Below, piece by piece: positions 8,151-15,600 of a stretch of 64,000 bases of DNA. Under the pieces are notes generated by a model that saw only the letters and a program-made list of their open reading frames with translations, was not told the DNA's origin and did no database searches. Source of the stretch: Stutzerimonas nitrititolerans (GTDB lineage Bacteria > Pseudomonadota > Gammaproteobacteria > Pseudomonadales > Pseudomonadaceae); the NCBI RefSeq assembly GCF_003696285.1, contig NZ_RFFL01000002.1, forward strand, positions 186,001 to 250,000, given 5' to 3'. The position numbers and the translations under genes were made by a program. Numbering within the stretch: position 1 is the first letter of the stretch; each line of letters opens with the position of its first letter.

Positions 8151-9272
8151 TCATGGGCGCCCCGCCAGAATTACATCCGCAGCCTTCAGCGGCATCGAAT
8201 AGAGATCGGCGCTATCGGCATAGATCAGGCCATTACGGCGCCAGATGGCGCGCTGTTCATCGTCGGCGAGCACCTGCGCCAGCATGCTGTCCAGCGTGGA
8301 CTGCTCGAACGGGCTCGGCACCACGCGTCCGGCGTCGGCATCCTCGATGTAGTGGGCGTAACCACAGACATCGGTGACCAGCGCCGGCAGGCCAGACACC
8401 AGCGCCTCCAGCAGCACGGTGCCGGTGTTTTCGTTGTAGGCCGGGTGAATCAACAGGTCGGCGCCGAGCAGGAAGCGCGGAATGTCGCTGCGACCCTTGA
8501 GAAACTCCACCTGGCCCGACACCCCCAGCGCCTTGGCCTGCAGCTGGAAGGGCTTGGGATCGTCCTGGCCGATGACGTACAGCCGGGTGCGCTTCTTCAG
8601 CTCGCGCGGCAGTGCGGCGAGTGCCTTGAGGCTGCGGTCGACACCCTTGGTCTTGAAGCCCGAGCCGATCTGCACCAGCAACAGCTCATCAGCGCCCAGC
8701 TCGAATTCCTCGCGAAACTCTGCGCGGACCTCAGCCGCATTGGCCGGTGCACGGCGGTCCTGGGCGATGCCCGGTGGCAGCAGGTGAAAGCGTGCGGCCG
8801 GCGTACCGTAATGCTTGACGAACAGCGGCTGCTGCACTTCGGAAATCATCAAGACGTCAGTCTTCGAGTCGGGGGCAAACACCGCGCGCTCGTACTCGGC
8901 GAAGTGCTTGTAGCGCCCCCAGCGGCGATAGATCGGATTACGCAGGGTTTGCGCCTTGTCCTCGAAGCAGGGATCGGCGGCGTAGTAGACATCCAGCCCG
9001 GGCATCTTGTTGAAACCCACCACACGATCCACCGGGCGCGCGGCAAGGTCACGCTCGACCCAGGCGGTGAAGCGCTCGTTGCGGGTGTGGTTGAACAGCG
9101 CCTTGACCGGTGCGATCAGTACCTCGAAGCCGTCCGGCACCTCGCCTTCCCAGATCATCGCGTAGACACGGATGCCGTGGCCGCGGCGCTGGCACTCCAG
9201 GGCGATGCGCATGAAATCGCGCTGCAGCCCGCCAAAGGGAAAGTATTTGTAGAGGATAAAGGCCAATTGCAT
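8151..9272 (-). CDS. waaG: LPS core glucosyltransferase I WaaG (RfaG)
   Basis: 373 residues starting MQLAFILYKYFPFGGLQRDF, the characteristic WaaG N-terminus with its membrane-interacting amphipathic segment. The GT4 C-terminal domain contains LLLVQIGSGFKTKGVDR and the signature YNENTGTVLLEALVSGLPAL. It adds the first hexose to heptose II of the inner core (glucose in enterics; the Pseudomonas donor may be GalN). I placed the start at the ATG 9272-9270, which forms a TGATG junction with waaC. The reading frame is open for a further 149 codons upstream, but that stretch is antisense-free waaC coding sequence. Confidence 0.95.
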   Translation of the reverse strand: MQLAFILYKYFPFGGLQRDFMRIALECQRRGHGIRVYAMIWEGEVPDGFEVLIAPVKALFNHTRNERFTAWVERDLAARPVDRVVGFNKMPGLDVYYAADPCFEDKAQTLRNPIYRRWGRYKHFAEYERAVFAPDSKTDVLMISEVQQPLFVKHYGTPAARFHLLPPGIAQDRRAPANAAEVRAEFREEFELGADELLLVQIGSGFKTKGVDRSLKALAALPRELKKRTRLYVIGQDDPKPFQLQAKALGVSGQVEFLKGRSDIPRFLLGADLLIHPAYNENTGTVLLEALVSGLPALVTDVCGYAHYIEDADAGRVVPSPFEQSTLDSMLAQVLADDEQRAIWRRNGLIYADSADLYSMPLKAADVILAGRP

Positions 9273-10273
9273 CAGTTCGTCTCCGCTGACCGCAACAGGG
9301 CCTTGAGTTCGCTGGCGACGCGCTCGGGCAGCAGGTCGTCGAAGCAGGGTTTGACGCGGTCGCCCTTGCCGGCATCCGGGCCGCTGGCGCACAGATGCAC
9401 CTGCGAGCGACCGTAGGCGCCTACGCGGCCCGGCAGGGTCGGACCGTAAAGCGAAATGCTCGGCACATCCAGTGCGGCAGCCAGATGCCCGAGCCCGGTG
9501 TCCACCGCCACGCAGGCACGGGCACCGGCGACCACCTTGGCCACGCCGCCGAGATTCAGCCGGGGCAATACCGAGGCACCGGCGATGCCCTCGGCGATGC
9601 GTTCGGCGCGGGCCTTTTCCTCGGCATTGCCCCACGGCAGGCGAATCGCCCAGCCGAAGGCGCTCATGCGCTCGGCCAGCTCGCGCCAATAGGCTTCCGG
9701 CCAGTGCTTGCTCGGCCATGTGGTCCCATGCAGGAACAGCAGATAGGGTTCCTCGCCCGGCGTGGCCAGCTGGGTGCGATCCAGGCCGTAATCGCCGATG
9801 CCCTGCGGTAATTCGTAGCCCAGTGCCTGGGCGAAAAGTTGGCGCACCCGCTCCAGCGCATGCTGGTCGCGCGGCACGGCGTAGCGCCGGTCATAGAAGC
9901 GCGAGGCCAACGGCTCGCGTGCCGAGTCGCGGTCCAGGCCGGCCACCGGCGCCTTGACGTAGCGGGTCAGCCAAGCGCTTTTCAGCAGGCCCTGGGCATC
10001 GATCACCAGGTCGTAACGGGTTTCCCGCAGACGCGCCTTGAAGCGCCGCCATTCGCCGGAGCGCAGTGTCTGCCAGAGGTTCTTGCGCCAGCGGCGGATA
10101 GCCACCGGAATCACCTGAGCCACCGCCGGATGCCAGGCGGGAATCTCGGCGAAACCTTCCTCGACCACCCAGTCGAACTGGATGCCGGGAATCGCCCGTT
10201 GCGCATCGGTCAATGCCGGCAAGGTATGCACGACGTCGCCCAGCGACGAGGTCTTGATCAGCAGAACGCGCAC
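9272..10273 (-). CDS. waaC: LPS heptosyltransferase I WaaC (RfaC)
   Basis: 333 residues, GT9 family. The N-terminus MRVLLIKTSSLGDVVHTLPA is diagnostic. The C-terminal domain has LFLHGTTWPSKHWPE and the donor-site motif AVDTGLGHLAAALDVPSISLYGPTLP. It transfers the first L-glycero-D-manno-heptose from ADP-heptose to Kdo2-lipid A at the inner membrane. The start is a GTG at 10273 directly abutting the waaF TGA, with no spacer, so it depends on coupled translation. It belongs to the waaF-waaC-waaG operon. Confidence 0.96.
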   Translation of the reverse strand: MRVLLIKTSSLGDVVHTLPALTDAQRAIPGIQFDWVVEEGFAEIPAWHPAVAQVIPVAIRRWRKNLWQTLRSGEWRRFKARLRETRYDLVIDAQGLLKSAWLTRYVKAPVAGLDRDSAREPLASRFYDRRYAVPRDQHALERVRQLFAQALGYELPQGIGDYGLDRTQLATPGEEPYLLFLHGTTWPSKHWPEAYWRELAERMSAFGWAIRLPWGNAEEKARAERIAEGIAGASVLPRLNLGGVAKVVAGARACVAVDTGLGHLAAALDVPSISLYGPTLPGRVGAYGRSQVHLCASGPDAGKGDRVKPCFDDLLPERVASELKALLRSAETN

Positions 10274-11323
10274 TCAGTGCTCCAGCGGCAGCGGGTCGGC
10301 CAGCGGGTCGCCGGCCAGGCGTTGCAGCGCATCCAGCACCGGCTGCGGATGCAGGTCGCGCAGGCAATTGTAGTGGCCGAAACGGCAGGTACGGTCGAAA
10401 CAGGGACTGCATTCGAGCCCCAGGCGGACGATTTCCACCTGCTCAGCCAACGGTGGCGTGAACTGCGGCGACGTCGAACCATACACCGCCACCAGCGGAC
10501 GGTTGAGCGCAGCAGCCACGTGCATCAGACCGGAGTCGTTGGAAACCACCGCGCTGGCACAGGACATCAGATCGATGGCCTCGGCCAGGCTGGTTTCGCC
10601 GCACAGGTTGGTCGCCTCCTCCTGCAGGCCGGGGATCAGCTCGCCGCGGATCGCCTCGCCCACCGGATGATCCTTCTTCGAGCCGAACAGCCACACCTGC
10701 CAGCCAGCACGAATCTTCGCCTCGGCCACGGCGGCGTAATGGCCGGAGGGCCAGCGCTTGGCTTCACCGAATTCGGCGCCTGGACACAGCGCCAGCACCG
10801 GGCGATCCAGCTCCAGGCCGAACTTGGCGAGCGCCGCCACGCGGCTGGCTTCGTCGATCTGCAGGCGCGGCTGCGGATAGGGTTTGGGCAGCTCGGCATC
10901 CGCCTCGAACGCCAGCGCCATGAAGCGCTCGATCATCAGTGGGTAGCGCTGTTTGTCGAGCTTGCGCATGTCGTTGAGCAGGCCGAAGCGCATCTCGCCG
11001 CGCCAGCCGGTACGCTTGGGAATGCCGGCGAAGAACGGCACCAGAGCGGACTTCAAAGAGTTGGGCAGCAGGATCGCCTGGTCGTACTGACCACGCAGGC
11101 CCTGCGCGACGGTGCGCCGGGTCGCCAGGTCCAGCACGCCGTGGCCAAGCGGGAAACTCAGGGCCTGGCGCACCTCGGGCATGCGTTCGAGAATCGGCCG
11201 GCTCCACTCGGGCGCCAGCACGTCGATCTGGCAGTCGGGATGGCGCTGTTTCAAGCAGACGAACAGCGTCTGCGCCATCACCATGTCGCCAACCCAACTG
11301 GGACCTACGATCAGTATGTTCAT
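10274..11323 (-). CDS. waaF: LPS heptosyltransferase II WaaF (RfaF)
   Basis: 349 residues, GT9 family, with the N-terminus MNILIVGPSWVGDMVMAQ. Other signatures are LALCPGAEFGEAKRWP and VSNDSGLMHVAAALNRPLVAVYGSTSP. The cysteine-rich C-terminal segment CSPCFDRTCRFGHYNCL is typical of WaaF. It adds heptose II to heptose I from ADP-heptose. It is the first gene of the core operon, 81 bp downstream of ilvE on the same strand; no strong promoter was recognised in that gap, so ilvE read-through may contribute. Confidence 0.96.
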   Translation of the reverse strand: MNILIVGPSWVGDMVMAQTLFVCLKQRHPDCQIDVLAPEWSRPILERMPEVRQALSFPLGHGVLDLATRRTVAQGLRGQYDQAILLPNSLKSALVPFFAGIPKRTGWRGEMRFGLLNDMRKLDKQRYPLMIERFMALAFEADAELPKPYPQPRLQIDEASRVAALAKFGLELDRPVLALCPGAEFGEAKRWPSGHYAAVAEAKIRAGWQVWLFGSKKDHPVGEAIRGELIPGLQEEATNLCGETSLAEAIDLMSCASAVVSNDSGLMHVAAALNRPLVAVYGSTSPQFTPPLAEQVEIVRLGLECSPCFDRTCRFGHYNCLRDLHPQPVLDALQRLAGDPLADPLPLEH

Positions 11324-11335
11324 AAGCTGAAAGCC

Positions 11336-11408
11336 ATAAGCGTGAAGCTGGAAGCAGGTGCCGGAGAGCGTTTCACCGCCGGCCCTCGGCTTCCAACCGC
11401 TGGCTTAT
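11336..11408. other. Imperfect inverted repeat between ilvE and waaF
   Basis: Arms 11336-11355 and 11389-11408 pair at 15 of 20 positions (ATAAGC and TGGAAGC blocks). The right arm includes the ilvE stop codon. There is no clear T-run in the minus direction, so it may be an attenuating or RNA-stabilising hairpin rather than a full terminator. Confidence 0.35.
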
Positions 11409-12328
11409 CTGACCAACGTCCGCCATTCGGCGTGCGCATCGGTCTTGCCGGTGACCAGGTCGAAGTAGGCCTTCTGCAGCTTCTCGGTGACCGGGCCGCG
11501 GCGGCCGATGCCGATCTGACGACCGTCGAGCTCGCGAATCGGCGTGACCTCGGCAGCGGTGCCGGTGAAGAAGGCCTCGTCGGCGATGTAGACCTCGTCG
11601 CGGGTGATGCGCTTCTCGACGATCTCGATACCCAGCTCGCGCGCCAGGGTCAGCACGGTGCCGCGGGTGATGCCGTTCAGGCAGGCGGTGACTTCCGGGG
11701 TGTAGATCACGCCGTCCTTGATGATGAAGATGTTCTCGCCGGAGCCTTCGGCCACGTAGCCTTCCGGATCGAGCAGCAGCGCCTCGTCGGCACCGGCGGA
11801 CACCGCTTCCTGCAGCGCCAGCATCGAGTTGACATAGCTGCCGCTGGACTTGGCGCGGGTCATGGTGATGTTGACGTGATGCCGGGTGAAGGAGCTGGTG
11901 CGGATCTTGATGCCTTTCTCCAGCGCTTCGTCGCCCATGTAGGCACCCCAGTGCCAGGCAGCGACGACGACGTGCACCTTCAGGTTGTCGGCGCGGATGC
12001 CCATGCCTTCCGATCCGTAGAACACCAGCGGACGCACGTAAGCCGTTTCGAGATTGTTTTCGCGCACTGCCGCGCGGGTCGCCTCGTTGATCTGTTCCTT
12101 GGTGAAAGGAATCTTCATGCCCATGATGTGGGCGGAATCGAACAGGCGGTCGGTGTGCGCCTGCAGGCGGAAGATCGCCGTACCCTGCGGGGTGTTGTAG
12201 GCGCGCACGCCCTCGAACACGCCCATGCCGTAGTGCAGGCTGTGGGTCAGCACATGAGTGGTCGCGTTGCGCCATTCGACCAGTTCGCCGTCATACCAGA
12301 TCACGCCCTCACGATCGGCCATCGACAT
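11405..12328 (-). CDS. ilvE: Branched-chain amino acid aminotransferase IlvE
   Basis: 307 residues, fold-type IV PLP enzyme of usual length. The PLP lysine is K160 in TRAKSSGSYVNSML, followed by the class IV signature LLLDPEGYVAEGSGENIF. It catalyses the last step of Leu, Ile and Val synthesis and the first of their breakdown, using glutamate and 2-oxoglutarate. The ATG at 12328 has a GAGGTGG-like ribosome site 7 bp upstream; an alternative ATG lies two codons inside. It lies 45 bp after glnE on the same strand, the order seen in P. aeruginosa. Confidence 0.97.
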   Translation of the reverse strand: MSMADREGVIWYDGELVEWRNATTHVLTHSLHYGMGVFEGVRAYNTPQGTAIFRLQAHTDRLFDSAHIMGMKIPFTKEQINEATRAAVRENNLETAYVRPLVFYGSEGMGIRADNLKVHVVVAAWHWGAYMGDEALEKGIKIRTSSFTRHHVNITMTRAKSSGSYVNSMLALQEAVSAGADEALLLDPEGYVAEGSGENIFIIKDGVIYTPEVTACLNGITRGTVLTLARELGIEIVEKRITRDEVYIADEAFFTGTAAEVTPIRELDGRQIGIGRRGPVTEKLQKAYFDLVTGKTDAHAEWRTLVR

Positions 12329-12373
12329 TTGTTGCCACCTCGAAATTCAATTACGTTGGGTTACCGACGAGCC

Positions 12374-15319
12374 TCAGCGGAGCCCAAGCTCACGCCAGAT
12401 GCGCATGACCGCGCGACGCTCGTCATGAAATCGGTCCCCGCTCACCACTTCAGGCAATTTTTGCAGTGATTGCCGGTGGGCCGCGGCACGGTAGGCCTTG
12501 TAGGCGTCCTGCAGCAGCCGAACCTCATCGCCGGTCATCAACCCGGCCTGCTCCAACCCATCGAGAATGCGGATGTTATCGGTATAGCGCAGCAGTTGTG
12601 GATGCTGGTGCGACCACGCCAGAGCCGCGTATTGCACCATAAATTCGATATCCACGATACCACCGGCGTCGTGCTTGAGATTGAAGTCCACCTCCGCCTC
12701 GAACGCCTTGTCGGCCATGCCCGCTTGGGTAATGCGCGTGCCGAGGTTGTCGCGCATCTTCGCGCGCATCTCGCTGACCTCCTGGCGCAGCGCCTCCACA
12801 TCGCGCTGCCGACCGAGCACCTCGGCACGCACGCGCTCGAAATCCTCCGTCAATTGCGGGCAGCCCACCAGCACTCGCGCGCGCACCAGCGCCTGGTGCT
12901 CCCAGGTCCAGGCTTCCTGTGCCTGGTAGCGTTCGAAGGCACTCAGCGAACTGACCAGCAAACCCGATGCGCCCGAGGGCCGAAGGCGCATGTCCACTTC
13001 GTAGAGCTGCCCCGAAGTGGTCTGGGTGGTGAGCAGATGGATGATGCGCTGACCGAGGCGGGTGAAGAACTGCGCGCCATCGATCGGCTTGGCGCCGTCG
13101 GTCTCGGCATTGGAGTCGCCATCGTGGATGAACACCAGGTCCAGGTCGGACCCGTGGCCCAGCTCGATGCCGCCGACCTTGCCGTAGCCGAGGATGATGA
13201 ACGCCGGGTCGCACGGCGAGCCATCGCTGCGTTTCGGCTGGCCGTGGCGGGCGACCGTATGCCGCCAGGCCAGTGCCAGGACTTCCTTGAGAATCGCCTC
13301 GGCCAGCCAGGTGAGGTAATCGCTGACCTTCATCAGCGGCAGTGTGCCGGCGATTTCCGACGCCGCCACCCGCAGCCGGTGCGCCAGCTTGAAATGGCGC
13401 AGCGCCTCCATCTGCTGCTCCAGATCGTCCTCGGGAATGCGCGCCAGCCGCTCGTTGAGCTCGGCCGCCAGCTCCGGCGCCTGCGGCGGCTTGAACAGGC
13501 GGCCGGCGTTGAGCAGTTCGTCGAGCAACAGTGGGAAGCGCGCGATCTGCTCGGCGATCCAGGGGCTGGCGGCGCAGAGCTCCAGCAACCGCTGCAGGGC
13601 ACCGGGATTCTCGGTCAGCAGCACCAGGTAGGCCGAGCGCCGTGCCACCGCCTCGATCAATGGCAGCACCCGCTCCAGCGCCAGATCGGGATCTTCCTGC
13701 TCCACCGCCTGCGCCAGCAGGCGCGGCACGAAGGCATCCAGCCGCTCGCGGCCGAGCCGCTGCATGGTCCGCACCTGGCTCGCGCTGCGCAGCGCCGCCA
13801 GCCCACGACATGCCGCGTGGCCGTCGCGGAATCCCGCTTCGGTCAGCTGTCGGCAGGCGAATTCCTCGTCCCAGTCCTGTTCCCACAACGGCAGCCACTC
13901 ACCGCCGACCAGCTCTTCACCCTCGCTCAGTTCGTCCTCGTCGGGATCGGCGATCACCTGGCGAAAATGCCAGTCGATCCGCTCGCGCCAAAACAGCAGC
14001 CGCGCATGGAACTCGTCCCAACTGTCGAAACCCAGCATGAAGGCGACCCGCACGCGATCGATCGGGTTGTCGGGAAGCATCTGCGTCTGCCGGTCGTCGA
14101 TGGCCTGCAGCGCATGCTCGGTGTAGCGCAGGAATTCATAGCCCTCGCGCAATTCCTTGACCACTGTCGAAGGCAGGTAGCCCTGCCCGTCCAGGGTCGT
14201 CAGCAGCTGCGCCAACGAGCGCAACTGCAAGCTCAGATCGCGCCCGCCATGGATCAGCTGGAACGCCTGACCGATGAACTCCACTTCACGAATGCCGCCG
14301 GCACCCAGCTTGATGTTGTCGGCCATGCCCTTGCGCCGGACCTCCTGCTGGATCAGCTGCTTCATGCCGCGCAGCGCCTCTATCGCAGAGAAATCCAGAT
14401 AACGCCGATAGACGAAGGGTCGCAGCATGTTGAGCAGTTCCCGGCCGGCTTTCTGATCGCCGCCGATCACCCGCGCCTTGATCATCGCGTAGCGCTCCCA
14501 GTCGCGTCCCTGGGTCTGGTAGTACTGCTCCAGCGCATTGAAGCTGAGCACCAGCGCGCCCGATGAGCCGTAGGGACGCAGGCGCATGTCGACGCGGAAT
14601 ACGAAGCCGTCGACGGTGGGCGCATCGAGCACCTTGATCAGGCGCTGGCCGAGCCGCAGGAAGAATTGGTGATTGTCCAGCGAGCGCTTCTCGCCCTGGG
14701 TTTCGCCGCTTTCCGGGTAGCCGAAGATCAGGTCGATATCCGAGGACAGGTTCAGCTCGTGGCCACCGAGCTTGCCCATGCCGAGGATCACCATGTGCTG
14801 CGGCTTGCCGCTCCGGGCACCGATGGGCACCCCATGCTGCTCGCAATGGCGCGCGTACAGCCACTGGTAGGCCAGGTCGACGCAGGTATCAGCCAGATCG
14901 GACAGATCGCCGCAGGTTTCGGCGAGGCCCGCCTGGCGTGTCAGGTCGCGCCAGATGATCCGCACCTGCTGGCGGTTGCGAAAACGCCGCAGGGTACGCT
15001 GCAGCCGCGGTTCGTCGTCGCAGTCGGCCAGTTCGCCGTCCAGCAACGAACGCATCTCACCGAGGTTCAGCGAGCGCTCCAGCAGCCCCGCCTCGGCCAG
15101 CCCCAGCAACATCTCCGGATCTCGGCTAACCTGTTCGATCACGAAGTTGCTGGCCGCGCAGACCCGGCCAAAGGCTTCACGGCGCTCGGCCGGCCAAGCG
15201 TCGAAGCGTTCGAGCGCCTGCTCCGACAGATCGCGCAATGCGCTGAGGAACATCTCTTCGGCACGACGGACCAAAGGCAGAAGCGGCGTCGGCATTGCAA
15301 CCAGCGATGGCAGACTCAT
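12374..15319 (-). CDS. glnE: Glutamine synthetase adenylyltransferase/deadenylase GlnE
   Basis: 981 residues with two nucleotidyltransferase domains. The first carries GMGKLGGHELNLSSDIDLIF near residues 176-195 (the deadenylylase side). The second carries GYGKVGGIELGHGSDLDLVF near 709-730 (the adenylylase side). Each GS-x-D-x-D metal motif is intact. It adds or removes AMP on GlnA in response to PII and glutamine. I place the start at the ATG 15319 (MSLPSLVAMPTPLL), preceded by TTGAGGAACTT. A further 25 codons upstream are open but look unlike family N-termini. It is divergent from aceE. Confidence 0.95.
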   Translation of the reverse strand: MSLPSLVAMPTPLLPLVRRAEEMFLSALRDLSEQALERFDAWPAERREAFGRVCAASNFVIEQVSRDPEMLLGLAEAGLLERSLNLGEMRSLLDGELADCDDEPRLQRTLRRFRNRQQVRIIWRDLTRQAGLAETCGDLSDLADTCVDLAYQWLYARHCEQHGVPIGARSGKPQHMVILGMGKLGGHELNLSSDIDLIFGYPESGETQGEKRSLDNHQFFLRLGQRLIKVLDAPTVDGFVFRVDMRLRPYGSSGALVLSFNALEQYYQTQGRDWERYAMIKARVIGGDQKAGRELLNMLRPFVYRRYLDFSAIEALRGMKQLIQQEVRRKGMADNIKLGAGGIREVEFIGQAFQLIHGGRDLSLQLRSLAQLLTTLDGQGYLPSTVVKELREGYEFLRYTEHALQAIDDRQTQMLPDNPIDRVRVAFMLGFDSWDEFHARLLFWRERIDWHFRQVIADPDEDELSEGEELVGGEWLPLWEQDWDEEFACRQLTEAGFRDGHAACRGLAALRSASQVRTMQRLGRERLDAFVPRLLAQAVEQEDPDLALERVLPLIEAVARRSAYLVLLTENPGALQRLLELCAASPWIAEQIARFPLLLDELLNAGRLFKPPQAPELAAELNERLARIPEDDLEQQMEALRHFKLAHRLRVAASEIAGTLPLMKVSDYLTWLAEAILKEVLALAWRHTVARHGQPKRSDGSPCDPAFIILGYGKVGGIELGHGSDLDLVFIHDGDSNAETDGAKPIDGAQFFTRLGQRIIHLLTTQTTSGQLYEVDMRLRPSGASGLLVSSLSAFERYQAQEAWTWEHQALVRARVLVGCPQLTEDFERVRAEVLGRQRDVEALRQEVSEMRAKMRDNLGTRITQAGMADKAFEAEVDFNLKHDAGGIVDIEFMVQYAALAWSHQHPQLLRYTDNIRILDGLEQAGLMTGDEVRLLQDAYKAYRAAAHRQSLQKLPEVVSGDRFHDERRAVMRIWRELGLR

Positions 15320-15399
15320 GATAAGTTCCTCAAGCGCCGATAACGGCTGTCGCAACAGCGATATCGCCCGGTCCAGAGCCTTGGCCGTGAGCAATGACA

Positions 15400-15412
15400 G
15401 TCTGATTCAGAC
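15400..15412. promoter_or_regulatory. Small perfect palindrome upstream of glnE
   Basis: GTCTGA-T-TCAGAC, about 80 bp upstream of the glnE start within the 281-bp divergent glnE/aceE region. It may be an operator; no regulator is identified. Confidence 0.3.
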
Positions 15413-15421
15413 GCTGACGCT

Positions 15422-15434
15422 GTAGTTTTACTAC
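15422..15434. promoter_or_regulatory. Putative GntR-type operator, copy 1, upstream of aceE
   Basis: GTAGT-TTT-ACTAC is a perfect 5-bp inverted repeat with a 3-bp spacer. The GT-N3-AC core resembles FadR/PdhR-subfamily GntR operators. In its extended form (CTGTAGTTTTACTAC plus an A-rich flank) it recurs as the reverse complement at 15473-15485. PdhR-like control of aceE is an inference from the pattern and context. Confidence 0.5.
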
Positions 15435-15472
15435 GAAAGAATACTCGGCGGGGCTGATTCGGAAACGGTTTT

Positions 15473-15485
15473 GTAGTAAAACTAC
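15473..15485. promoter_or_regulatory. Putative GntR-type operator, copy 2, upstream of aceE
   Basis: GTAGT-AAA-ACTAC, the reverse complement of copy 1, 51 bp away centre to centre (about five helical turns) and 115 bp before the aceE ATG. The spacing would place two bound dimers on the same DNA face, which suits cooperative or looping repression. Confidence 0.5.
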
Positions 15486-15600
15486 AGAAGCCCGGACCTA
15501 CCCCCGGTAACAAAACATCCAAGAACATACGCACCGGCCCACAAAGCCGGTAGCGAAGCAGGCAACCGATTCTGGAAGCCTTTCCGCCCTGGAGCAAGCC

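Noticed and set aside
8151-9719. N-terminally extended waaG (522 codons)
   Set aside because: The extra 149 codons overlap waaC. The family N-terminus MQLAFILYKYFPFGG begins at 9272.
9839-12469. Plus-strand ORF of 876 codons
   Set aside because: It is antisense to waaC, waaF and ilvE, which carry family signatures on the minus strand; the residue composition is typical of a shadow frame.
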